34,500 nucleotides of DNA, taken from assembly GCF_964340395.1 (NCBI RefSeq), contig NC_135558.1:17249771-17284270 (forward strand). Reading direction: 5' to 3'. This DNA comes from Glandiceps talaboti (lineage: Eukaryota > Hemichordata > Enteropneusta > Spengelidae). The notes under the pieces are model-generated. The model was given only the letters and a program-made list of their open reading frames with translations. It had not been told where the DNA came from and searched no databases. Both the position numbers and the translations under genes were made by a program. Below, in pieces: positions 12,341 through 21,726 of this stretch. How positions within the stretch are numbered: the first letter of the stretch is position 1; every line of letters begins with the position of its first letter.

Positions 12341-12372
12341 CAGACACGCACGCACGCACGCACGCCCGCACG

Positions 12373-12403
<31 letters not shown>

Positions 12404-12787
12404 GCAAGCACAGACGTACGTACGTACGTACGTATATACATACATACATACATACATACACACACACACATACATGCATGCATGCATGCATGCATGCATT
12501 CATACATACATACATACATACATACATACATACATACATACATACATACAAACATACATACATACATACATACATACATACATACATACATACATACATA
12601 CATACATACAAACATACATACATACATACATACGTACGTACATAAATAAATAAATACATATACATACATACATACATGCATGCATGCATGCGTGCGTGCG
12701 TGCGTACGTACGTAAGTACATACATACATACATACATACATACATACATACATACATACATACATACATACATACATACATACACAC

Positions 12788-12826
<39 letters not shown>

Positions 12827-12840
12827 TACAGACAGATAAC
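12341..12840. repeat. Compound tetranucleotide microsatellite in the exon 5-6 intron
   Basis: Successive blocks of ACGC, AC, GTAC, CATA, TGCA, CATA again, GTGC and CAGA units. The corresponding tract in copy 2 is about 140 bases. Long Cys-Met-Tyr-Val frames across it are artefacts. Confidence 0.95.
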
Positions 12841-12933
12841 GATATAACCATACAGACACATTTAACGAGACACCCACGGGTATCAATACACTCGCACAGA
12901 ACTTATGAATTTATGTTATTTTTTCCCACTAAG

Positions 12934-13167
12934 ATGAAACAAAGAAGATGGAGAAGGGTGCCAGTTTAAAAAGAGAAAGTAATAAAAAAAAAGACACCTG
13001 GAATGAAAAAAGTCAAGAAGTTCTTTTCCTGTAGAAAAGAAAAGAACATTGAAGCATCTGATGAAGCATACGATGAAGTCAACGAGAGTATAAACAAAAG
13101 ACAAAAGAAAGAAAAAAAGAAATCTTGGAGAAGATTGTTTAGAAAAGAAAAGAAAACTAAAACTTAA
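12934..13167 (+). pseudogene. Duplicate exon 6, frameshifted
   Basis: Homologous to 19373-19605 but one base longer. The A run starting in the SNKKK region has 9 A instead of 8, so the frame stops at TAG (13032-13034) rather than reaching the conserved TAA at 13165. The lysine-rich tail is lost. Confidence 0.75.
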
Positions 13168-13199
13168 AAAAAACAATATATGGACATCTGAGAGTCTGA

Positions 13200-13878
13200 C
13201 CAATCACAGTACGTTGAGAGGATGTAGTGCCTCTGACGAAGGTGATGTGCTTGCCTTCATGGGTTTCACTACGCATGTGTGAATGACACTGTCTGTGACG
13301 TCATAGATCATACTGAATACAGAGAAGAAGAAAGCAATGTATTATCTGACAATGATGCAGAAATCCTCGCTTAACTTGAAATAATGAAATATGGGTCCAT
13401 ATCATTGTAAGAGCGTGTGATGAAATGCTCTACTGGAATAACCCAGATTATATCCCCCCGATAATTCTGGGATTATTGAAAAGTCCGAGGGCATAAACAC
13501 CATCTAATTGCCCTCCTCTGAGTTTTGTGTACTGATTGTCGTCTTTGTGTCTGGATCCCCCGTCCAGGCACGGCAACCCCCGTCTAACATCTAAAAGCTG
13601 CGCACAAAGCTCATGGAATTGTCACCAACTGTCAAAACTCACCAGTAGATTGTTTTGTCATGCACGATTACAATAACATGGATCCATATTTCATTATTTC
13701 GGGTTAACTGAGTATTTCTGTATTATTGTTGGATGGTATATTGCATTCCTCTTGTCTGTATTCAGTTTGACCTTTGACATCACAGACAATGCCGTTTATA
13801 CATGCGTAGTGACTCTCATGACGGACAGCATATCATCTTCGTCAGAGACATTACATTAACTTAGCGTACTGTGATTGG
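13200..13878. repeat. Long inverted repeat (foldback), copy 1
   Basis: The left arm begins CCAATCACAGTACG at 13200 and runs to about 13424. The right arm runs from about 13655 to CGTACTGTGATTGG ending at 13878. The arms are roughly 75-80 per cent complementary over about 220 bases, with long shared blocks such as CTCTGACGAAG, CACTACGCATGT, ACTGAATACAGA and GAAATAATGAAATATGG. The loop holds a second hairpin, AACCCAGA against TCTGGGAT. The structure is also in the second duplicate, so it predates the duplication. It is probably an old TIR element inserted just 3' of the gene. Confidence 0.85.
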
Positions 13879-14272
13879 TGCAACATCATGGAAATAAAAA
13901 AACATAGTCTGTCAATCAAACCTAATGTTGTCATAGTGATTTTTTTAAATTTATTATATCATTACCGACATGTGATATCATCATTCCCGTTACGAAATCA
14001 TACTTCATCCTTGTAATATTGTTTGACTAAGACATATTACAAATAGTTTATAAGACACCACTATCCTACAATTAGCAATTAGATATATAGTGTTGAAATA
14101 TTAAAAAAAAAAGTTTAACAACATCTTGACAGTACATGGCAGGGGAGAACTAATTGAGACGGGGTTATATCAATCTCTCATGGGGGAGGATGGGTCCAAG
14201 GGTTCTCTCCTTCTCAGTAGAATCTCTGGATGTTTTTGTACTCTTAAAACCGATTTTCGGGCTATTCAGACA

Positions 14273-15135
14273 CATTCTTTTCAAATTGTGAGCAAATTTT
14301 CTTTGCATAAAATATTATGTGCTGGAATCATAATAGGGCCAGGTGACGCTGACGGCATTTCAAGTTTTTGATGAGCAGTGACCCGTAACGGTATTTTGTG
14401 AATACCATATAGATACCAGTAATAACGTCACTATTTTGTATCATGATCATCCTAGACTAGAATATCACAACCCTTGGAATGGAATATTAGTTCACAAGTT
14501 ACTGTGTATATGGACCGTACTAATAAGAACCAGACATGTAATCACATTATTACTTATATGTTGCCTGGTAAAAGTAAAGAATTAAAGCAGTTAAATTCAT
14601 ACAAGTAACAAGACTGCTTTGGCATTAACAAATGTTTGCTTCATCAGATAGTAATGAAAGAAGATAGGTACAGTTATTTAGACTGTAAAGTTTGATCAGC
14701 CGTTGAGGGCGCGGTCTTATCTCCCCTTCCCCAAACAAGCCGATAAGCCTGCACCGATGACGTCATTACAGGCTACTTATTAGTAAGATACAGTAGGCGT
14801 CATCTTTTATGATCATTTGAGAAATCACTTCGATGTAAAAACATTAAAATACTCGTTGGTAAGGCCTAAAAAAATTGTTTGCTTCCAGTACGTTACATGA
14901 CGCCACCTACGGTTTTTCACTGCCGATTACCTAAAGTATTTTTTACATGTAAATTAGAGAGAGCAAAAAAATCGTGAAAATTGTGAAGTCTCGCGACAAA
15001 TAGTGATGTGGAAACTGACAGAACTGTTCTTCCAATCTGTAATGGCTGTACATCTAGATCTCATGGCAAGAGACCAATAACACAGAGCTAATATAGACAA
15101 CAACGGAAAACATAACTACCTGAATTAGATATTCA
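14273..15135. other. Non-coding stretch, nothing seen
   Basis: AT-rich sequence beyond the duplication edge. No frame with plausible boundaries, no recognisable repeat termini. Confidence 0.5.
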
Positions 15136-15359
<224 letters not shown>

Positions 15360-16542
15360 AATCATTCTCCTTTCGCCAAGTATAGTGTTCAATCAAGTCG
15401 GAGAGAATTTCATATATATATATATAATCTCGCACTCGTATTTATTCTAAAATTGATCGTTATCACAACCACACAATTTTTTTTCAGGCCTCATGATTCT
15501 GTGACAGTTGACGAGGTGTAAAAGAAGTAAATGAAGACATTATATTTTTAGCAGACAAACGAAATGTGATATGAATTCAATTCACATTCCGCCGGAAGAC
15601 CTATTTTCTCTGGAATATATTTATATTAGTATCAATTTTAACCAAAGATACCTTGGCAAGGAAATTTATACGGAAATAGAAAATGAATTATATAAAATCT
15701 ACTTCTCTGGAGAACTTTTAGAATGATATACAAATAAACAGTTGACACGCACATTATATTCATCTACTCAAACTTATTTGAAAACAGTCTAAATAAGGCA
15801 GTTAGTTTATATAATATTTATATGTATGTTTTGTTTATTGTCCCTGTTGGGTATTATATTGTTTAGTGTGTTATTGATTTTATATAATGTCTATATCAGT
15901 GTAATATTCATTAATTAATATCATTTATATTAATACATCTATTTCATGTCAAATAAAATCATAAATGACGCTACGTTTTTGAAAGATCCTAATTATTATC
16001 CCATCATATTCATATTTGTGGTCTATGTAGGACTAATAATGAAAGCCTGATGCTTGTTCAACAGTTGAGGCCATAGCTTGTACGTGTTTATCAATCATTT
16101 CAAGACTTATTACCATAAACACAGCGTGCTGGCTTGCTTTCATGGCGACAAACTGTATTATGCTCAGTGTCTAGTAACGTCAATACAGTCACGTTTCTAC
16201 CGTCTGCCAGTGGTGGCGCTCTACTGGTTGTGCAGTCGATCCATTGTGGAACGTCAGAAATATGCAACGATACCTCATATATGGAGATAGATGTGTGGCT
16301 CTAGCCACTTTGCTTCTTGTTAATAATAATGTAATATTCTTCCGCTAAGTTTGAATCGCTGATTGTTCAAGAGATCCATCGGAATCGTTATTTTTTTGTC
16401 TTTACATTGTATATTCCATCAACTTTTTCAAGATATATTTTCAAACCCAATATTATTCGAACCCAAGTTATTTTTATGGCGTAACTTTACGAATTTTTAT
16501 GTTCTTTTTTTGGAGTTAGAAGTTTCACGTCTAACATGTATG
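15360..16542. other. AT-rich upstream region, no gene seen
   Basis: Contains a short (AT)n near 15412-15426 and no supportable coding sequence. The right end becomes less AT-rich as it nears the start of the unnamed gene and probably includes its promoter. Confidence 0.45.
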
Positions 16543-16555
16543 GTTCCCTAGCAAC
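16543..16555 (+). promoter_or_regulatory. Candidate RFX X-box
   Basis: GTTCCCTAGCAAC matches the inverted-repeat form GTTNCC-N-RGYAAC bound by RFX transcription factors, with an intact AGCAAC half site. It lies 143 bases before the first predicted ATG of the unnamed gene, a typical promoter position for such sites. The match is seen in the sequence; occupancy and a ciliary role are inference. Confidence 0.4.
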
Positions 16556-16697
16556 GCCCGGAACTTTCGACTTCTAGAATCGCGACAAACGAACGTACGA
16601 CACACAGTACTTTCACTGATATCTCTCTCTGTGAGTAGTATCAGACATCACATAGTCAATACTGTTCAGTGTTATACGGCTTATTACGGATCTCAGA

Positions 16698-16725
16698 ATG
16701 GATTTATATCCAGAATACGTGATGG
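16698..16725 (+). CDS. Unnamed gene exon 1
   Basis: The ATG begins MDLYPEYVM and the exon ends one base into a codon before a consensus GTGAGT donor. It follows a GC-richer stretch with an X-box-like site. The start is the first ATG upstream of the donor in frame with exon 2. Confidence 0.55.
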
Positions 16726-17308
16726 GTGAGTTAGGCATTTTTATGTGTATTTGATGTTTCTTTTAATCGGATAATGATGATACGCGTACGATGACATGGT
16801 CTGACTACAATTCGCATCGAAGTACTCCTTCGCTATATCTTGCCGTATACATGTCCCATCATCTGAAGGTTCCTCCTGTGTACGTTAAAGTCACGGTCTA
16901 ATTAATTTACCTATTCAGTAAAATCGTCAAGTAAAAGTATGGCCATGTGCTCCTGCCAATACATGTACAGTGACTGCATTTTGCTGATATTTATGTTTTC
17001 CTAAAAGTATGTTTTATACTTTATTTGGGCCAGTATTAAGCTTATTTTGTATACGACCTTGATTTTCTTAAATGGGGATATTAATGCCATTTTATTTTAT
17101 CATCTCAATCTTACCAATATGCTAAATTACGTTTACAATAGATATCGTTGAAGACACGGGTGTACAAGTTGATATGAATGCAACGTCTCCAGTACTGTCG
17201 GAAGTTTCAAAGAGTAGTAGTGATCGTAAGTACAATAGCGCATTCTTTCCCTATGTACTGTATTGCTTTGTTCCATGTTTCTATATCAATCAATGTATGT
17301 CTTAAATT

Positions 17309-17349
<41 letters not shown>

Positions 17350-17434
17350 GTCTGTCTGTCTGTCTCTCTGTCTGTCTGTCTCTGATTCTCTCTCTCTTTA
17401 ATATGTGTATATACAATATAATGTGCGTATATGT

Positions 17435-17483
<49 letters not shown>

Positions 17484-19220
17484 TCTAATTCAGGTAGTTA
17501 TGTGTTCCGTTGTTTTCCATATGGTCTCTGTGTTATTGGTTTCTTCCCATCATCAGATCTAGATATACAGCCATGTGTTTATATACTTCCCATAGCAGTA
17601 CGTGAATGCTGAAAATATTCTAATGTTTTCTTTTATTTACCTCTGCTTCTTTTACGTCAGCACTTTCGCAATTTAAAGCGTACGTAATGCAAAAGTTACG
17701 GCATAAGGAAGTGGCCTCAGAAAAAACTCAGTCTGGTGGCAGATTGCTGATGAGGTAAGATTGACCGGTTATTCTGAACACTTCTTGTAACTAATGAAAT
17801 AAAGGTTGTGGTGGCGCTGTTTCATTATTCATTACGTTACAATTGTTTTAAACATTATTTTGGTGAGGGCGCTGATTTGTTTCATGTGTTTTACTATGTC
17901 TTATTGAATTAAAGAAATTCAGGGTCAAAAGATGCCTAACGATGTGAAAAAGTACCTTTTATAAACAGAAACAGAAAAAAATAGATTAAAACCATTTAAT
18001 TTATAATTTATTAAGTTTTGTGTGGGAGTTGTTTTAATAATTGGGTTTCGGCGAAGGTTATTGGTTTTTTACAATAAAAATGTTGAGAATTCAGTCGATA
18101 TGAACACCTTTTCGTGATCAGGAAAAATAAGTTCTTTTTTGCCCTCTTGGCTTGCCATTGGAGCTACACAATATTTTCCCCTTATCAGAAACACAAGAAA
18201 ATTCTACTCAAGAGCCAGATCGAGGAAGTCTGGGTAACCGAAACTACTTAACTCATCACGATCGCCTGATTTTTGTCGTTGGTGGCGCTCTCCTGCATAC
18301 TCTTTATGGCTTGTTCATTTATTTTTATTCGCCATACATAAAGGATACACTTTCATCACAAGAAAGAAATTCATACAGATACTTAAAAGAGAGAAAAAAA
18401 ATGAGAAAAGACCTTTGTGGGTTTGAAAACTGTGACTGGGGCTGGTAAAATAGCAAAAACAATGCTAATCATTGGCCATTACCCATTTAAACGGGTAACA
18501 TGTTAAATAAACAAATGAAAATCATTGCAGTGATATCTCAAATGTGTTTTACTATGTTTTATCATTAGTAATATAATCTTTCGATTTAAAAAATATCTAA
18601 TCCATAGTGAAAAAATGGAAGAAGAGAATCAGTTGACTGTGATTTTAAATGAACTGAAAGAAATTAAGAAGATGGTGAACGAAAATAACAAGTTACTGCG
18701 TTCGCTGAAAGAGGGAATGGAAATGGATAGATTAAGCGGAGCCGGAGCAGGAGCAGCTAACTTTTATGAAACAGGTAAGAATAGTAAAAAACTGAGTCAG
18801 TAAAATCGGCATTACTTTCAATCCAAAAGTGAAATATTAGTAATCAACGTTTCGGTGCGTCTAGCACACATTCTTCTAGTCTATCAGCTAGCCCTCGGAT
18901 GTTCTTCCGATAAAATACGACACACAGCCGAACAACGCTATCGAGGATGGAACATCCGGGCAGGCCCTCACATGCGATCTTCGTTCGCTTATAGTTATAG
19001 CATCGAAAGAAAGCCCGAACGTCTAGCAGCAAGACTAACATTCTTCTAGCTATGACAAACACACAATTATTAGCAAATTAACTACGCATGTCTGAATAAA
19101 AGGAAAATATAATCATGTGATCAAATAGAAACACACACACACATACACACGCACGCACGCACAGACGTACGTACGTAAGTACGTAAGTACATACATACAT
19201 ACATACATACATACATACAT

Positions 19221-19273
<53 letters not shown>

Positions 19274-19605
19274 GATAACGATATAACCATACAGACACAT
19301 TTAACGAGACACACACGGGTATCAATACACTCGCACAGAACTTATGAATTTATGTTATTTTTTCCCACTAAGATGAAACAAAGAAGATGGAGAAGGGGGC
19401 CAGTTTAAAAACAGAAAGTAATAAAAAAAAGACACCTGGAATGAAAAAAATCAAGAAGTTCTTTTCCTGTAGAAAGGAAAAGAACATTGAAGTATCTGAT
19501 GAAGAACTCGATGAAGTCAACGATAGTATAAACAAAAGACAAAAGAAAGAAAAAAAGAAATCTTGGAGAAGATTGTTTAGAAAAGAAAAGAAAACTAAAA
19601 CTTAA
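16698..19605 (+). CDS. Unrecognised gene, five-exon coiled-coil, lysine-rich protein (201 aa)
   Basis: I assembled this from exon phases: 16698-16725, 17142-17225, 17661-17754, 18608-18774 and 19373-19605. Every junction is GT-AG, phases match (1, 1, 2, 1) and the sum is 606 bases, giving 201 residues and a TAA. Residues 1-37 start MDLYPEYVMDIVEDTG and are acidic and Ser-rich; 38-68 include LRHKEVASE; 72-106 form a probable coiled coil (LNELKEIKKMVNENNKLLRS); a Gly/Ala linker follows; 125-201 are lysine-rich with FFSCRKEKN and a basic end KKSWRRLFRKEKKTKT. There is no signal peptide. The tail could direct the protein to nucleus or RNA, but that is a guess. I know no family with this architecture. 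An optional 45-base stretch of exon 4 (18189-18233) would add 15 in-frame residues, using a weak GTAACC donor. Transcript evidence is needed to confirm the joins. Confidence 0.6.
17142..17225 (+). CDS. Unnamed gene exon 2
   Basis: 84 bases from TTTACAATAG to GTAAGT, open only in the phase set by exon 1. It reads DIVEDTGVQVDMNATSPVLS and then EVSKSSSD, an acidic/Ser-rich segment. Its length is a multiple of three, so the incoming phase (1) is kept. This exon was not included in the upstream duplicate. Confidence 0.6.
17307..17478. repeat. (CTGT)n and (GT)n microsatellites in intron 2 of the unnamed gene
   Basis: CTGT units at about 17309-17384 and GT units at about 17439-17478. The duplicated segment begins where the GT run ends. 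Confidence 0.95.
17661..17754 (+). CDS. Unnamed gene exon 3 (alternatively used)
   Basis: 94 bases between CTTTTACGTCAG and GTAAGA. It is open in one frame only, which needs one base from exon 2, and reads LSQFKAYVMQKLRHKEVASE. Because 94 is not a multiple of three, including or skipping it changes the downstream phase from 1 to 2. Phase 2 matches exon 5. Phase 1 opens the membrane-segment frame of exon 4. Confidence 0.6.
18189..18448 (+). CDS. Unnamed gene alternative terminal exon 4, single-pass membrane form (123 aa)
   Basis: If exon 2 splices directly to the acceptor CCCCTTATCAG at 18188, the frame stays open for 86 residues to TAA (18446-18448). Exons 1+2+4 total 372 bases, exactly 124 codons. 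The predicted 123-residue protein has an acidic N-terminal half (1-63), one hydrophobic helix LIFVVGGALLHTLYGLFIYF at about 64-83, and a basic cytoplasmic-type tail with YRYLKERKKMRKDL ending CGFENCDWGW. There is no signal peptide, so it would be tail- or signal-anchored. The upstream duplicate keeps this frame around a 9-base indel but carries truncating changes elsewhere. In the other phase (after exon 3) the same bases give NTRKFYSRARSRKSG and a stop. The membrane reading looks more protein-like to me but is unproved. Confidence 0.5.
18608..18774 (+). CDS. Unnamed gene exon 5, coiled coil
   Basis: 167 bases after TAATCCATAG, ending ACAG before GTAAGA. Read in phase 2 it gives SEKMEEENQLTVILNELKEI and a further heptad-rich stretch (residues 69-124), then a GAGAGAA linker. 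An internal ATG at 18615 could also start a shorter product in the same frame. Confidence 0.65.
18877..19037. mobile_element. 161-bp TIR element (MITE) with 9-bp target duplication
   Basis: The left end TAGTCTATCAGCTAGCCCTC matches the reverse complement of the right end (TAGTCTTGCTGCTAGACGTTC) with a few differences. ACATTCTTC flanks both sides (18868-18876 and 19038-19046). The undisturbed site is visible in duplicate copy 1, where ACATTCTTCTAACTATGAC is uninterrupted. Inside, GGATGTTC and GAACATCC form a hairpin, followed by a second fold using GGGC and GCCC blocks. The 9-bp duplication points to the Mutator-like group; no transposase is present. Confidence 0.85.
19131..19271. repeat. (AC)n / ACGC / GTAC / CATA / AC compound microsatellite
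   Basis: The shorter counterpart of the tract at 12341-12840, within the exon 5-6 intron. Confidence 0.95.
19373..19605 (+). CDS. Unnamed gene exon 6, lysine-rich terminal exon
   Basis: 233 bases after a good acceptor (TTATTTTTTCCCACTAAG). The first two bases complete the codon from exon 5, giving DETKKMEKGASLK and continuing with TPGMKKIKKFFSCRKEKN, an acidic patch (VSDEELDEVNDS) and the basic end SWRRLFRKEKKTKT before TAA. Confidence 0.65.
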
Positions 19606-19638
19606 AAAAAAACAATATATGGACATCTTTGTTTCTGA

Positions 19639-20316
19639 CCAATCACAGTACGTTGAGAGGATGTAGTGCCTCTGACGAAGGTGATGTGCTTGCCTTCATG
19701 GGTTTCACTACGCACGTGTGAATGACACTGTCTGTGACGTCATAGATCATACTGAATACAGAGAAGAAGAAAGCAATGTATTATCTGACAATGATGCAGA
19801 AATCCTCGCTTAACTTGAAATAATGAAATATGGGTCCATATCATTGTAAGAGCGTGTGATGAAATGCTCTACTGGAATAACCCAGATTATATCCCCCCGA
19901 TAATTCTGGGATTATTGCAAAGTCTGAGGGCATAAATACCATCTAATTGCCCTCCTCTGAGTTTTGTGCGGATTGTCGTCTTTGTGTCAGGATCCCCCGT
20001 CCAGGCACGGCAACCCCCCGTCTAACATCTAAAAGCTGCGCACAAAACTCATGGAATTGTCACCAACTGTCAAAACTCACCAGTAGATTGTTTTGTCATG
20101 CACGATTACAATAACATGGATCCATATTTCATTATTTCGGGTTAACTGAGTATTTCTGTATTATTGTTGGATGGTATATTGCATTCCTCTTGTCTGTATT
20201 CAGTTTGACCTTTGACATCACAGACAATGCCGTTTACACATGCGTAGTGACTCTCATGACGGACAGCATATCATCTTCGTCAGAGACATTACATCATCTT
20301 AGCGTACTGTGATTGG
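19639..20316. repeat. Long inverted repeat (foldback), copy 2
   Basis: Same structure as 13200-13878: CCAATCACAGTACG at the left end and CGTACTGTGATTGG at the right end, arms of about 220 bases, and a loop with a CCCAGA/TCTGGG hairpin. It begins 34 bases after the stop codon of exon 6, so it probably lies in the 3' untranslated region unless polyadenylation is very close to the stop. Confidence 0.85.
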
Positions 20317-20725
20317 TGCAACATCATGGAAATAAATAACATATTCAACATAGTCAATCAAACCTAATGTTGTCATAGTGATTTTTTTAAATTTATTATA
20401 TCATTACCGACATGTGATATCATCATCCCCATTACGAAATCATACTTCATTCTTGTAATATTATTTGAATAAGACATATTGGAAATACCTTATGGAGACG
20501 ATATATCGTGCAATTAGCAATTAGATAGTGTTGAAATATTAAAAAAAAAAAAAGGTTGACAATATTTTGACAGTAAATGGTATGTGAAGAACTTGAGACG
20601 TTGTTTATCAATCTCTCATGGGGGAAGTGGGCCCAAGGGTACCCTCCTCAGTAGAATCTCTGGATGTTTTTTTTTTACTCTTAAAGCCAATTTTGGGGTA
20701 ATAAGTTCCTTTCGGCTATTCAGAC

Positions 20726-21690
20726 CATTTCGGGCAATAATTTCCATGTTTTATGAGACAACACCATTATGTATCATGATGAAAAGCGACCCTTTATACT
20801 TCATAGGGTTGAAATATGTTCTAAAATGGTAGGATATCAAGTAGTCTTAAAATCAGTTTTGACAGTCAGACAAAAAAATGGTCCGTACAGTAATATTGGT
20901 ACGGTATATACAATATAGTAGTATATTATATTATATTATTGTAATAGTAAAGACCCTTTGGTATACAGTATGTTACAGAACTTCACATGCTACTTTCTTA
21001 AAGTGCAATTTACAGTGTATGTGTGATATGGTGATTTGTAGTGTCCGAAAGCAAAAGTATTCATACTGAAAAATAGAGCAATTTAGATTAAATTGTTTTA
21101 TATAATATCTATGAACAAGGTTACTATCAACGAACTCTTAAATTTAGTCCCCAAGTGCAACATAGGGGAACGAGCGAGCAGAGGCTGATTAGAAAATTTT
21201 GGTCATTTTTTTTTTGCTGCACCCTCTGTCTTGATCATGCTGTCAAACAAGTCATGGCCACCCGATATGAATCTAAGAATTTTCGTAGCCCCCCCCCCCT
21301 CCCGAAAGGCTACACACATTAAATTGCTATATGTGCAATTACACGGCTATTTCAAATTATTACAATTTGTGAAATCTTCCGTAGTCTCTTTCTATGCAAT
21401 TTATTCGAGGCGAGGCGCAGAGTCGAAGTTGTCATTTCTCGCTGGGGCGCCGCCAACGGTGATTTTTACTTACAGAAATAGACGATGTCTCGACCTATTT
21501 TCAAAACAGTATATTTCCTAAGGATGAAATTTAGATTTTTTTGACATTGAACTTATCACTTGTGCCTCTTTTTGTTTTGCAAATTGAAAATGTATAAAGT
21601 AGACTGATGAACTGTGTGTAACGACACAATTTACGACATATCGTACACATGAGTTTGTTTTACGACTTTACTCACTAGTTTACGGCGAAA
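20726..21690. other. Intergenic region upstream of GLMN
   Basis: No supportable gene. A C-homopolymer lies at about 21290-21299 and a GC-richer patch at about 21408-21460. The GLMN promoter is expected here or just upstream of 21691, but I see no convincing core motif. Confidence 0.45.
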
Positions 21691-21726
21691 ATGGCAGACG
21701 ACTTGGTCAGGCTTGCGGAAGAACTT
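21691..21726 (+). CDS. GLMN: GLMN exon 1
   Basis: Encodes MADDLVRLAEEL before a GTGAGT donor (phase 0). The ATG context is GCGAAAATGG. It is short, as expected for the first coding exon. Confidence 0.75.

Larger units (their letters stand above)
10899..14272. repeat. Segmental duplication, copy 1 (about 3.4 kb)
   Basis: Nearly every base aligns in order with 17479-20725, with a few per cent substitution plus small indels. Larger differences are the length of the intronic microsatellite (longer here), a TIR element present only in copy 2, and extra bases at the left edge of copy 2. It contains relics of exons 3-6 of the gene whose better copy lies downstream, and the foldback that follows it. 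Confidence 0.95.
17479..20725. repeat. Segmental duplication, copy 2
   Basis: Direct copy of 10899-14272, offset about 6.6 kb. It keeps exons 3-6 in frame and differs mainly by a TIR-element insertion (18877-19037), a shorter intronic microsatellite, an extra stretch near 17506-17540, and scattered substitutions. Exons 1 and 2 lie outside the duplicated segment. Confidence 0.95.

Noticed and set aside
12322-12886. Cys-Met-Tyr-Val frames up to 179 codons
   Set aside because: Translation of tetranucleotide microsatellites.
18152-18448. 98-codon frame starting at an upstream ATG over exon 4
   Set aside because: The part before 18189 is intronic in my model. Only the section after the acceptor is accepted, as an alternative terminal exon.
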